From: Ianthella basta
Lineage: Eukaryota; Porifera; Demospongiae; Verongiida; Ianthellidae
Length of the DNA: 64,000 nucleotides
Assembly (NCBI GenBank): GCA_964019415.1
Contig: OZ025869.1
Span: forward strand, 12,829,430-12,893,429
Reading direction: 5' to 3'
Part shown: piece by piece, positions 23,001-37,020 of the stretch
Layout of the letters: every line of letters begins with the position of its first letter
How positions within the stretch are numbered: the first letter of the stretch is position 1
Position numbers and translations under genes: made by a program
Notes under the pieces: generated by a model
Databases searched by the model: none
Told to the model about the DNA's origin: nothing
The model's input: only the letters and a program-made list of their open reading frames with translations

Positions 23001-26000
23001 TCTTGCCTCATCTTGCTACATCTTGCCTCATCTTGCAATGTCTTATTACCTCATCTTGCTGCATCTTGCCTCATCTCGCTACATCTTGCATCATCTCGCT
23101 ACATCTTGCCTCATCTTGCTACATCTTGCCTCATCTTGCTACATCTGGCCTCATCTTGCTATATCTTGCCTCATCTTGCTATATCTTGCCTCATCTTGCT
23201 ACATTTTACCTCGTCTTGCAATATCTTGCCTCATCTTCTTACATCTTGCCTCATCTTGCTATTTCTTACCTCATCTTGCTATTTCTTGCCTCATTTTGCT
23301 ATTTCTTGCCTCATTCTGCAATATCTTGCCTCATCATGCAATATCTTGCCTAATCTTGCAATATCTTGCCTCGTCTTGCAATATCTTGCCTCATCTTGCA
23401 ATGTCTTGCAATATCTTGCCAAATCTTGCAATATCTTGCCTCATCTTGCATTATCTTGCTTCATCTTCCTATATCTTGCCTCATCTTGCCTCATCTTGCA
23501 ATATCTTGCGACATTTTACACTATCTTGCCTAATCTTACTACATCTTGCTTCATCTTGCTGTATCTTGCCTCATCTTGCTACATCTTGCCTCGTCTTGCA
23601 ATATCTTGCCTAATCTTGCAATATCTTGCCTCATCTTGCAATATCTCGCCTCATCTTGCTATTTCTTGCTTCATCTTGCACTATCTTGCCTCATCATGCA
23701 ATATCTTACCTAATCTTGCAATATCTTGCCTCATCTTGCAATATCTTGCCTCATCTTGCAATGTCTTACCTCATCTTGCTACATCTTGCCTCATCTTACA
23801 ATATCTTGTTTCATCTTGCTACATCTTGCCTCATCTTGATTCATCTTACTACATTTTGCCTCATCTTGTAATGTCTTGCCTCATCTTGCCTAATCTTGCA
23901 ATAACTTGCCTCGTCTTGCACTATCTGGCCTCATCTTGCTATATCTTGCCTCATCTTGCTACATCTTGCCTCGTCTTGCAATATCTTGCCTCATCTTCTT
24001 ACATCTTGCTTCATCTTGCTATTTCTTGCCTCATCTTGCTATTTCTTTCCTCATCTTGCTATATTTCTCCTCCTCTTGCTACATCTTGCCTCGTCCTGCA
24101 ATATCTTGCCTCATCTTTTTACATCTTGCCTCATCTTGCTATTTCTTGCCTCGTCTTGCTATTTCTTGCCTCATCTTGCTATTTCTTGCTTCATCTTGCA
24201 ATATCTTGCCTCATCATGCAATATCTTGCCTAATCTTGCAATATCTTGCCTCATCTTGCAATATCTTGCCTCATCTTGCTACATCTTGACTCATCTTGCA
24301 ATATCTTACCTCATCTTGCTACATCTTGCCTCATCTTGCAATATCTTGTTTTATCTTGCTACATCTTGCCTCATCTTGCTTCATCTTGCTACATCTTGCC
24401 TCATCTTGTAATGTCTTGCCTCATCTTGCCTAATCTTGCAATATCTTGCCTCGTCTTGCAATATCTTGCCTCATCTTGCAATGTCTTGCCTCATCTTGCT
24501 ACATCTTGCCTCGTCTTGCAATATCTTGCCGTATCTTGCAATATCTTGCCTCATCTTGCAATATCTTGCCTCATCTTGCTATTTCTTGCTTCATCTTGCA
24601 CTATCTTGCCTCATCTTGCAATATCTTGCCTCATCTTGCTATTTCTTGCTTCATCTTGCACTATCTTGCCTCATCATGCAATATCTTGCCTCATCTTGCA
24701 ATATCTTGCCTCAGCTTGCAATATCTTGCCTCATCTTGCAATGTCTTACCTCATCTTGCTACATCTTGCCTCATCTTACAATATCTTGTTTCATCTTGTT
24801 ACATCTTGCCTCATCTTGCTTCATCTTACTACATCTAGCCTAATCTTGTAATGTCTTGCCACATCTTGCCTAATCTTGCAATAACTTGCCTCGTCTTGCA
24901 ATATCTGGCCTCATCTTGCTATATCTTGCCTCATCTTGCTACATCTTGCCTCGTCTTGCAATATCTTGCGTCATCTTCTTACATCTTGCTTCATCTTGCT
25001 ATTTCTTGCCTCATTTTGCTATTTCTTGCCTCATCTTGCCATATTTTGCCTCTTCTTGCTACATCTTGCCTCGTCCTGCAATATCTTGCCTCATCTTTTT
25101 ACATCTTGCCTCATCTTGCTATTTCTTGCCTCGTCTTGCTATTTCTTGCCTCATCTTGCTATTTCTTGCTTCATCTTGCAATATCTTGCCTCATCATGCA
25201 ATATCTTGCCTAATCTTGCAATATCTTGCTTCATCTTGCAATATCTTACCTCATCTTGCTACATCTTGCCTCATCTTGCAATATCTTGTTTTATCTTGCT
25301 ACATCTTGCCTCATCTTGCTTCATCTTGCTACATCTTGCCTCATCTTGTAATGTCTTGCCTCATCTTGCCTAATCTTGCAATATCTTGCCTCGTCTTGCA
25401 ATATCTTGCCTCATCTTGTAATGTCTTGCCTCATCTTGCTACATCTTGCCTCATCTTGCAATATCTTGCCTCATCTTGCTATTTCTTGCTTCATCTTGCA
25501 ATATCTTGCCTCATCATGCAATATCTTGCCTAATCTTGCAATATCTTGCCTCATCTTGCAATGTCTTACCTCATCTTGCTACATCTTGCCTCATCTTGCA
25601 ATATCTTGCTTTATCTTTCTACATCTTGCCTCATCTTACTAAATCTTGTTATATCTTGCTACATCTTGCCTCATCTTGCTTCATCTTGCTACATCTTGCC
25701 TCATCTTGTAATGTCTTGCCTCATCTTGCCTAAACTTGCAATATTTTGCCTCATCTTGCAATATCTTGCCTCATCTTGTAATATCTTGCCTCATCTTGCT
25801 ACATCTTGCATCGTCTTGCAATATCCTGCCTCATCTTGCTATTTCTTGCCTCATCTTGCAATATCTTGCCTCATCTTGCAATATCTTGCCTCATCTTGTA
25901 TTGTCTTACCTCATCTTGCTACATCTTGCCTCATCTTGCAATATCTTGCTTTATCTTTCTACATCTAGCCTCATCTTACTAAATCTTGTTTCATCTTGCT

Positions 26001-29000
26001 ACATGTTGCCTCATCTTGCTTCATCTTGCTACATCTTGCCTCATCTTGTAATGTCTTGCCTCATCTTGCCTAATCTTGCAACATCTTGCCTCGTCTTGCA
26101 ATATCTTGCCTCATCTTGTAATGTCCTGCCTCATCTTGCCTCATCTTGCAGTATCTTGCCTCATCTTGCTATTTCTTGCCTCATCTTGCTATTTCTTGTC
26201 TCATCTTTCAATGTCTTACCTCATCTCGCTACATCTTGCCTCATCTTGCAATATCTTGCCTCATCTTGCTATTTCTTGCTTCATCTTGCAAGACCTTGCA
26301 ACATCTTGCTATATTTTGCCTCATCTTGCTACATCTTGCCTCGTCCTGCAATATGTTGCCTCATCTTCTTACATCTTACCTCATCTTGCTATTTCTTGCC
26401 TCATCTTGCAGTATCTTGCCTCATCTTGCTATTTCTTGCTTCATCTTGCAATATCTTGCCTCATCATGCAATATCTTGCCTCATCTTACTAAATCTGGCT
26501 TCATCTTGCTACATCTTGCTTCATCTTGCCTCATCTTGCTACATCTTGCCTCATCTTGCAATGCCTTATTACCTCAACTCGCTACATCTTGCCTCATCTT
26601 GCTACATCTTGCCTCATCTTGCTACATCTTGCCTCATCTTGCTATTTCTTGCCTCATCTTGCTATTTCTTGCCTCATCTTGCTATATTTTGCCTCATCTT
26701 GCTACATCTTGCCTCGTCCTGCAATATGTTGCCTCATCTTCTTACATCTTACCTCATCTTGCTATTTCTTGCCTCATCTTGCAGTATCTTGCTTCATCTT
26801 GCTATTTCTTGCTTCATCTTGCAATATCTTGCCTCATCATGCAATATCTTGCCTAATCTTGCAATATCTTGCCTCTTCTTGCAATATCTTGCCTCATCTT
26901 GCAATGTCTTACCTCATCTTGCTACATCATGCCTCATCTTGCAATATCTTGCTTTATCTTTCTACATCTTGCCTCATCTTACTAAATCTTGTTATATCTT
27001 GCTACATCTTGCCTCATCTTCCCTCATCTTGCTACATCTTACCTCATCTTGTTATGTCTTGCCTCATCTTGCCTAAACTTGCAATATCTTGCCTCGTCTT
27101 GTAATATCTTGCCTAATCTTGCTACATCTTGCCTCATCTTGCAATATCTTGCCTCATCTTGCTATTTCTTGCCTCATCTTGCAATATCTTGCCTCATCTT
27201 GCAATATCTTGCCTCATCTTGCAATGTCTTACCTCATCTTGCTACATCCTGCCTCACCTTGCTACATCTTGCTTTATCTTTCTACATCTTGCCTCATCTT
27301 ACTAAATCTTGTTTCATCTTGCTACATGTTGCCTTATCTTGCTTCATCTTGCTACATCTTGCCTCATCTTGCAATGTCTTATTACCTCATCTTGCTGCAT
27401 CTTGCCTCATCTCGCTACATCTTGCATCATCTCGCTACATCTTGCCTCATCTTGCTACATCTTGCCTCATCTTGCTACATCTGGCCTCATCTTGCTATAT
27501 CTTGCCTCATCTTGCTATATCTTGCCTTATCTTGCTACATTTTACCTCGTCTTGCTATATCTTGCCTCATCTTCTTACATCTTGCCTCATCTTGCTATTT
27601 CTTACCTCATCTTGCTATTTCTTGCCTCATTTTGCTATTTCTTGCCTCATTCTGCAATATCTTGCCTCATCATGCAATATCTTGCCGAATCTTGCAATAT
27701 CTTGCCTCGTCTTGCAATATCTTGCCTCATCTTGCAATGTCTTGCAATATCTTGCCAAATCTTGCAATATCTTGCCTCATCTTGCATTATCTTGCTTCAT
27801 CTTCCTATATCTTGCCTCATCTTGCCTCATCTTGCAATATCTTGCGACATCTTACACTATCTTGCCTAATCTTACTACATCTTGCTTCATCTTGCTGTAT
27901 CTTGCCTCATCTTGCTACATCTTGCCTCGTCTTGCAATATCTTGCCTAATCTTGCAATATCTTGCCTCATCTTGCAATATCTCGCCTCATCTTGCTATTT
28001 CTTGCTTCATCTTGCACTATCTTGCCTCATCATGCAATATCTTACCTAATCTTGCAATATCTTGCCTCATCTTGCAATATCTTGCCTCATCTTGCTATTT
28101 CTTTCCTCATCTTGCTATATTTCTCCTCCTCTTGCTACATCTTGCCTCGTCCTGCAATATCTTGCCTCATCTTTTTACATCTTGCCTCATCTTGCTATTT
28201 CTTGCCTCGTCTTGCTATTTCTTGCCTCATCTTGCTATTTCTTGCTTCATCTTGCAATATCTTGCCTCATCATGCAATATCTTACCTAATCTTGCAATAT
28301 CTTGCCTCATCTTGCAATATCTTGCCTCATCTTGCTACATCTTGACTCATCTTGCAATATCTTACCTCATCTTGCTACATCTTGCCTCATCTTGCAATAT
28401 CTTGTTTTATCTTGCTACATCTTGCCTCATCTTGCTTCATCTTGCTACATCTTGCCTCATCTTGTAATGTCTTGCCTCATCTTGCCTAATCTTGCAATAT
28501 CTTGCCTCGTCTTGCAATATCTTGCCTCATCTTGCAATGTCTTGCCTCATCTTGCTACATCTTGCCTCGTCTTGCAATATCTTGCCGTATCTTGCAATAT
28601 CTTGCCTCATCTTGCAATATCTTGCCTCATCTTGCAATATCTTGCTTCATCTTGCACTATCTTGCCTCATCATGCAATATCTTGCCTAATCTTGCATTAT
28701 CTTGCCTCATCTTGCAATATCTTGCCTCATCTTGCAATGTCTTACCTCATCTTGCTACATCTGGCCTCATCTTACAATATCTTGTCTTATCTTGCTACAT
28801 CTTGCCTCATCTTGCTTCATCTTACTACATCTAGCCTAATCTTGTAATGTCTTGCCACATCTTGCCTAATCTTGCAATAACTTGCCTCGTCTTGCAATAT
28901 CTGGCCTCATCTTGCTATATCTTGCCTCATCTTGCTACATCTTGCCTCGTCTTGCAATATCTTGCCTCATCTTCTTACATCTTGCTTCATCTTGCTATTT

Positions 29001-29200
29001 CTTGCCTCATCTTGCTATTTCTTTCCTCATCTTGCTATATTTTGCCTCTTCTTGCTACATCTTGCCTCGTCCTGCAATATCTTGCCTCATCTTTTTACAT
29101 CTTGCCTCATCTTGCTATTTCTTGCCTCGTCTTGCTATTTCTTGACTCATCTTGCTATTTCTTGCTTCATCTTGCAATATCTTGTCTCATCATGCAATAT
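20039..29200 (+). repeat. About 4.2-kb higher-order repeat, two copies and a partial third
   Basis: Unit 1 is 20039-24224 and unit 2 is 24225-28280; a third begins at 28281 and runs to about 29200. From 20039 to about 22060 the offset to unit 2 is a constant 4186 bp with very few differences. It becomes about 4406 bp around 22583-22683 and falls to about 4056 bp by 24246, showing indels of a few hundred bp inside the units. A related block begins near 7720 and stays colinear to about 10640. Unit 1 starts exactly at the 3' edge of the PLE, while units 2 and 3 have satellite at the same place. Confidence 0.82.
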
Positions 29201-32178
29201 CTTGCCTAATCTTGCAATATCTTGCCTCATCTTGCAATATCTTGCCTCATCTTGCTACATCTTGACTCATTTTGCAATATCTTGCCTCATCTTGCTACAT
29301 CTTGCCTCATCTTGCAGTATCTTGTTATATCTTGCTACATCTTGCCTCATCTTGCTTCATCTTGCTACATCTTGCCTCATCTTGTAATGTCTTGCCTGAT
29401 CTTGCCTAATCTTGCAATATCTTGCCTCGTCTTGCAATATCTTGCCTCATCTTGTAATGTCTTGCCTCATCTTGCTACATCTTGCCTCATCTTGCCTCAT
29501 CTTGCTACATCTTGCCTCATCTTGCAATGTCTTATTACCTCATCTTGCTACATCTTGCCTCATCTCGCTACATCTTGCCTCATCTTGCTACATCTTGCCT
29601 CATCTTGCTACATCTGGCCTCATCTTGCTATATCTTGCCTCATCTTGCTATATCTTGCTACATCTTGCCTCGTCTTGCTATATCTTGCCTCATCTTCGTA
29701 CACCTTGCCTCATCTTTCTATTTCTTGCTTCATCTGGCTATTTCTTGCCTCATCTTGCTATTTCTTGCCTCATTCTGCAATATCTTGCCTCATCATGCAA
29801 AATCTTACCTAATCTTGCAATATCTTGCCTCGTCTTGCAATATCTTGCCTCATCTTGCAATGTCTTGCCTCATCTTGCCAAATCTTGCAATATCTTGCCT
29901 CATCTTGCATTATCTTGCTTCATCTTCCTATATCTTGCCTCATCTTGCCTCATCTTGCAATATCTTGCGACATCTTACACTATCTTGCCTCATCTTACTA
30001 CATCTTGCTTCATCTTGCTGTATCTTGCCTCATCTTGCTACATCTTGCCTCGTCCTGCAATATCTTGCCTAATCTTGCAATATCTTGCCTCATCTTGCAA
30101 TATCTTGCCTCATTTTGCCATTCCTTGCCTCGTCTTGCAATGTCTTGCCTCATCTTGTAATATCTTGCCTAATCTTGCTACATCTTGCATCGTCTTGCAA
30201 TATCCTGCCTCATCTTGCTATCTCTTGCCTCATCTTGCAATATCTTACGTACCTCATCTTACAATATCTTGCCTCATCTTGCAATATCTTGCTATATCTT
30301 TCTACATCTAGCCTCATCTTACTAAATCTTGTTTCATCTTGCTACATCTTGCCTCATCTTGCTTCATCTTGCTACATCTTGCCTCATCTTGTAATGTCTT
30401 GCCTGATCTTGCCTAATCTTGCAACATCTTGCCTCGTCTTGCAATATCTTGCCTCATCTTGTAATGTCATGCCTCATCTTGCTACATCTTGCCTCATCTT
30501 GCCTCATCTTGCTGCATCTTGCTTCATCTTGCAATGTCTTATTACCTCATCTCGCTACATCTTGCCTCATCTCGCTACATCTTGCCTCATCGTGCTACAT
30601 CTTGCCTCATCTTGCTACATCTGGCCTCATCTTGCTACATCTTGTCTCATCTTGCTATATCTTGCTACATCTTGCCTCGTCTTGCTATATCTTGCCTCAA
30701 CTTCTTACACCTTGCCTCATCTTGCTATTTCTTGCCTCAGTTGGCTATTTCTTGCCTCATCTTGCTATTTCTTGCCTCATTCTGCAATATCTTGCCTCAT
30801 CATGCAATATCTTGCCTCGTCTTGCAATATCTTGCCTCGTCTTGCAATATCTTGCCTCATCTTGCAATGTCTTGCCTCATCTTGCCAAATCTTGCAAAAT
30901 CTTGCCTCATCTTGCATTATCTTGCTTCATCTTCCTATATCTTGCCTCATCTTGCAATATCTTGCCTCATCTTGCTAGTTCTTGTTTCATCGTGCAATAT
31001 CTTGCCTCATCATGTAATATCCTGCCTAATCTAGCAATCTCTTGCCTCATCTTGCAATATCGTGCCTCATTTTGCAATGTCTTACCTCATCTTGCTACAT
31101 CTTGCCTCATCTTGCAATATCTTGCCTAATCTTGCTATTTCCTGCTTCATCTTGCAATATCTTGCTTCATCGTGCTACATCTTGCCTCATCTTACTACAT
31201 CTTGTTTCATCTTGCTACATCTTGCCTCATCTTGCTTCATCTTGCTACATCTTGCCTCATCTTGTAATGTCTTGCGTCATCTTGCCTAATCTTGCAACAT
31301 CTTGCCTCATCTTACAATATCTTGCCTCATCTTGCAATATCTTGCCTCATCTTGCTATTTCTTGCCTCATCTTGCTATTTCTTGTCTCATCTTTCAATGT
31401 CTTACCTCATCTCGCTACATCTTGCCTCATCTTGCAATATCTTGCCTCATCTTGCTATTTCTTGCTTCATCTTGCAAGACCTTGCAACATCTTGCTACAT
31501 CTTGCCTCATCTTACTAAATCTGGCTTCATCTTGCTACATCTTGCTTCATCTTGCCTCATCTTGCTACATCTTGCCTCATCTTGCAATGCCTTATTACCT
31601 CATCTCGCTACATCTTGCCTCATCTTGCTACATTTTGCCTCATCTTGCTACATCTTGCCTCATCTTGCTATTTCTTGCCTCATCTTGCTATTTCTTGCCT
31701 CATCTTGCTATAATTTGCCTCATCTTGCTACATCATGCCTCGTCCTGCAATATGTTGCCTCATCTACTTACATCTTGCCTCATCTTGCTATTTCTTGCCT
31801 CATCTTGCTATTTCTTGCCTCATGTTGCTATTTCTTGCCTCATCTAGCTATTTCTTGTCTCATCTTGTAATATCTTGCCTCATCATGCAATATCTTGCCT
31901 ATTCTTGCAATATCTCGCCTCATCTTGCAATATTTTGCCTCATCTTTCAATGTCTTACCTCATCTTGCTACATCTTGCCTCATCTTACAATATCTTGTTT
32001 TATCTTGCTACATCTTGCCTCATCTTGATTCATCTTACTACATTTTGCCTCATCTTGTAATGTCTTGCCTCATCTTGCCTAATCTTGCAATAACTTGCCT
32101 CGTCTTGCGCTATCTGGCCTCATCTTGCTATATCTTGCCTCATCTTGCTACATCTTGCCTCGTCTTGCAATATCTTGC

Positions 32179-33435
32179 GTCATCTTCTTACATCTTGCTT
32201 CATCTTGCTATTTCTTGCCTCATCTTGCTATTTCTTTTCTCATCTTGCTATATTTCTCCTCCTCTTGCTACATCTTGCCTCGTCCTGCAATATCTTGCCT
32301 CATCTTTTTACATCTTGCCTCATCTTGCTATTTCCTGCCTTGTCTTGCTATTTCTTGCCTCATCTTGCAATTTCTTGCTTCATCTTGCAATATCTTGCCT
32401 CATCATGCAATATCTTGCCTAATCTTGCAATATCTTGCCTCATCTTGCAATATCTTGCCTCATCTTGCTACATCTTGACTCATTTTGCAATATCTTACCT
32501 CATCTTGCTACATCTTGCCTCATCTTGCAATATCTTGTTATATCTTGCTACATCTTGCCTCATCTTGCTTCTTCTTGCTACATCTTGCCTCATCGTGTAA
32601 TGTCTTGCCTGATCTTGCCTAATCTTGCAATATCTTGCCTCGTCTTGCAATATCTTGCCTCATCTTCTAATGTCTCGCCTCATCTTGCTGCATCTTGCCT
32701 CATCTTGCAATATCTTGCCTCGTCTTGCAATATCTTGCCTCATCTTCTAATGTCTCGCCTCATCTTGCTGCATCTTGCCTCATCTTGCCTCATCTTGCTA
32801 CATCTTGCCTCATCTTGCAATGCCTTATTACCTCATCTCGCTACATCTTTCCTCATCTTCTTACATCTTGCTTCATCTTGCTATTTCTTGCCTCATCTTG
32901 CTATTTCTTTCCTCATCTTGCTATATTTCTCCTCCTCTTGCTACATCTTGCCTCGTCCTGCAATATCTTGCCTCATCTTTTTACATCTTGCCTCATCTTG
33001 CTATTTCCTGCCTTGTCTTGCTATTTCTTGCCTCATCTTGCAATTTCTTGCTTCATCTTGCAATATCTTGCCTCATCATGCAATATCTTGCCTAATCTTG
33101 CAATATCTTGCCTCATCTTGCAATATCTTGCCTCATCTTGCTACATCTTGACTCATTTTGCAATATCTTACCTCATCTTGGTACATCTTGCCTCATCTTG
33201 CAATATCTTGTTATATCTTGCTACATCTTGCCTCATCTTGCTTCATCTTGCTACATCTTGCCTCATCGTGTAATGTCTTGCCTGATCTTGCCTAATCTTG
33301 CAATATCTTGCCTCGTCTTGCAATATCTTGCCTCATCTTCTAATGTCTCGCCTCATCTTGCTGCATCTTGCCTCATCTTGCCTCATCTTGCTACATCTTG
33401 CCTCATCTTGCAATGTCTTATTACCTCATCTCGCT
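32179..33435 (+). repeat. 673-bp higher-order repeat, about two copies
   Basis: Copy 1 spans 32179-32851 and copy 2 spans 32852 to about 33435, offset by 673 bp. Shared rare strings are tatttctcctcctcttg (32251, 32924), catcgtgtaatg (about 32592, 33265) and catcttctaatgtctcg (32661, 33334). Copy 1 also contains an 80-bp internal duplication (32641-32720 repeated at 32721-32800) missing from copy 2, so that slippage happened after the larger duplication or was lost from copy 2. Confidence 0.82.
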
Positions 33436-35160
33436 ACATCTTACCTCATCTCGCTACATCTTGCCTCATCTCGCAACATCTTGCCTCATCTTGCTACATC
33501 TGGCCTCATCTGGCTATTTCTTGTCTCATCTTGCTATTTCTTGCCTCATTCTGCAATATCTTGCCTCATCATGCAATATCTTGCCTAATCTTGCAGTATC
33601 TTGCCTCGTCTTGCAATATCTTGCCTCATCTTGCAATGTCTTGCCTCATCTTGCCAAATCTTGCAATATCTTGCCTCATCTTGCATTATCTTGCTTTATC
33701 TTCCTATATCTTGCCTCATCTTTCCTCATCTTGCAATATCTTGTGACATCTTACACTATCTTGCCTCATCTTACTACATCTCGCTTCATCTTGCTGTATC
33801 TTGCCTCATCTTGCTACATCTTGCCTCGTCTTGCAATATCTTTCCTAATCTTGCAATATCTTGCCTCATCTTGCAATATCTTGCCTCATCTTGCTATTTC
33901 TTGCTTCATCTTGCAATATCTTGCCTCATCATGCAATATCTTGCCTAATCTTGCAATCTCTTGCCTCAATCTTGCCTCATCTTGCAATGCCTTACCTCAT
34001 CTAACTACATCTTGCCTCATCTTGATTCATCTTGCTCCATCTTGCCTTATCTTGTACTGTCTTGCCTCATCTTGCCTAATCTTGCAATATCTTGCCTCAT
34101 CTTGCAATATCTTGCCTCATCTTGCAATGTCTTTCCTCATCTTGCCTAATCTTACAATATCTTGCCTCATCTTGCACTATCTTGCTTCATCTTGCTATAT
34201 CTTGCGACATCTTGCACTATCTTGCCATATCTTACTACATCTTGCTTTATTTTACTATATCTTGGCTCATCTTGCAATATCTCGCTACATCTTACTTCAT
34301 CTTGTTATATCTTGCCTCATCTTGCTTCATCTTGCTATATCTTGCCTCATCTTGCTATATCTTGTCTCATCTAGCAATATCTTGCCTCATCTTGCAATAT
34401 CTTGTTACATCTTACTTCTTCTTGCTATATCTTGCCTTATCTTGCCTCATCTTACAATATCTTGCCTCATCTTGCTTCATCTTGCTTCATCTTGCTATAT
34501 CATGCCTCATCTTGTTATATCTTGCTTCATCTTGCAATATCTTGCCTCATCTTGCAACATCTTGCCCCATCTTACTACATCTTGCCTCATCTTGTAATGT
34601 CTTGCCTCATCTTGCTACATCTTGCCTCATCTTGCTTCAACTTGCTACATCTTGCCTCATCTTGCAATGTCTTGCCTCATCTTGCCTAATCTTGCAATAT
34701 CTTGCCTCGTCTTGCAATATCTTGCCTCATCTTGTAATATCTTGCCTCATCTTGCTACATCTTGCCTCATCTTGCCTCATCTCGCTACATCTTGCCTCAT
34801 CTTACTAAATCTTGTTTCATCTTGCTACATCTTGCCTCATCTTGCTTCATCTTGCTACATCTTGCCTCATCTTGTAATGTCTTGCCTCATCTTGCCTAAT
34901 CTTGCAATATCTTGCCTCGTCTTGCAATATCTTGCCTCATCTTGCTACATCTTGCCTCATCTTGCTACATCTTGCCTCATCTTGCAATATCTTGCCTCAT
35001 TTTGCTATTTCTTGCTTCATCTTGCAATATCTTGCCTCATCTTGCAATATCTTGCCTCATTTTGCTATTTCTTGCTTCATCTTGCAATATCTTGCCTCAT
35101 CATGCAATACCTGGCCTTATCTTGCAATATCGTGCCTCCTCTTGCTACATCTTGCCTCAT

Positions 35161-35620
35161 CTTGCAATATCTTGCCTCGTCCTGCAATATCTTGCCTCAT
35201 CTTGCAATGTCTTACCTCATCTTGCTACATCTTGCCTCATCTTGCAATATCTTGCCTCATCTTACTAAATCTTGCTTCATCTTGCAATATCTTGCCTCAT
35301 CATCAATATCTTGCCTAATCTTGCAATATCTTGCCTCATCTTGCATTATCTTGCCTCATCTTGCAATGTCTTACCTCATCTTGCTACATCTTGTTTCATC
35401 TTGCAATATCTTGCCTCGTCTTGCAATATCTTGCCTCATCTTGCAATGTCTTACCTCATCTTGCTACATCTTGCCTCATCTTGCAATATCTTGCCTCATC
35501 TTACTAAATCTTGCTTCATCTTGCAATATCTTGCCTCATCATCAATATCTTGCCTAATCTTGCAATATCTTGCCTCATCTTGCATTATCTTGCCTCATCT
35601 TGCAAAGGTTTACCTCATCT
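35161..35620 (+). repeat. 239-bp tandem duplication with a shared 1-nt contraction
   Basis: Copies at 35161-35399 and from 35400 to about 35620 share the contracted unit catcatcaatatc (G lost from catcatgcaatatc), which makes the period 239 and not 240. The same contracted unit recurs near 36406 and 39482, marking related segments. Confidence 0.82.
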
Positions 35621-37020
35621 TGCAACATCTTGCCTCATCTTGCAATATCTTACTTTATCTTTCTACATCTTGCCTCATCTTACTAAATCTTGTTTTATCT
35701 TGCTACATCTCTCCTCATCTTGCCTAATCTTGCAATATCTTGCCTCGTCTTGCAATATCTTGCCTCATCTTGTAATATCTTGCCTCATCTTGCTACATCT
35801 TGCCTCATCTTGCAATATCCCGCCTCATCTTGCTATTTCTTGCCTCATCTTACAATATCTTGCCTCATCTTACAATATCTTGCCTCATCTTGCAATGTCT
35901 TAGCTCATCGTGCTACATCTTGCCTCATCTTGCAATATTTTGCTTTAACTTTCTACATCTAGTCTCATCTTACTAAATCTTGTTTCATCTTGCTACATCT
36001 TGCCTCATCTTGCTTCATCTTGCTACATCTTGCCTCATCTTGTAATGTCTTGCCTCATCTTGCCTAATCTTGCAATATCTTGCCTCGTCTTGCAATATCT
36101 TGCCTCATCTTGTAATATCTTGCCTCATCTTGCTACATCTTGCCTCATCTTGCAATGTCTAACCTCATCTTGCTATTTCTTGCTTCATCTTGCAATATCT
36201 TGCCTCATCATGCAATATCTTGCCTAATCTTGCAATATCTTGCCTCGTCTTGCAATATCTTGCCTCATCTTGCAATGTCTTGCCTCGTCTTGCAATATCT
36301 TGCCTTATCTTGCAATGTCTTACCTCATCTTGCTATATCTTGCCTCATCTTGCAATATCTTGCCATATCTTACTAAATCTTGCTTCATCTTGCAATATCT
36401 TGCCTCATCATCAATATCTTGCCTAATCTTGCAATATCTTGCCTCATCTTGCATTATCTTGCCTCATCTTGCAATGTCTTACCTCATCTTGCTACATCTT
36501 GCCTCATCTTGCAATATCTTGCTTCATCTTTCTACATCTTGCCTCATCTTACTAAATCTTGTTTTATCTTGCTACAACTTGCCTCATCTTGTAATGTCTT
36601 GCCTCATCTTGCCTAATCTTGCAATATCTTGCCTCGTCTTGCAATATCTTGCCTCATCGTGTAATATCTTGCCTCATCTTGCTACATCTTGCCTCATCTT
36701 GCAATATCCTGCCTCACCTTGCTATTTCTTGCTTCATCTTACAATATCTTGCCTCATCTTACAATGTCTTGCCTCATCTTGCAATGTCTTACCTCATCTT
36801 GCTACATCTTGCCTCATCTTGCAATATTTTGCTTTATCTTTCTACATCTTGCCTCATCTTACTAAATTGTGTTTCATCTTGCTACATCTTGCCTCATCTT
36901 GCTTCATCTTGCTACATCTTGCCTCATCTTGTAATGTCTGCCTCATCTTGCTTAATCTTGCAATATCTTGCCTCGTCTTGAAATATCTTGCCTCATCTTG
37001 TAATATCTGGCCTCATCTTG

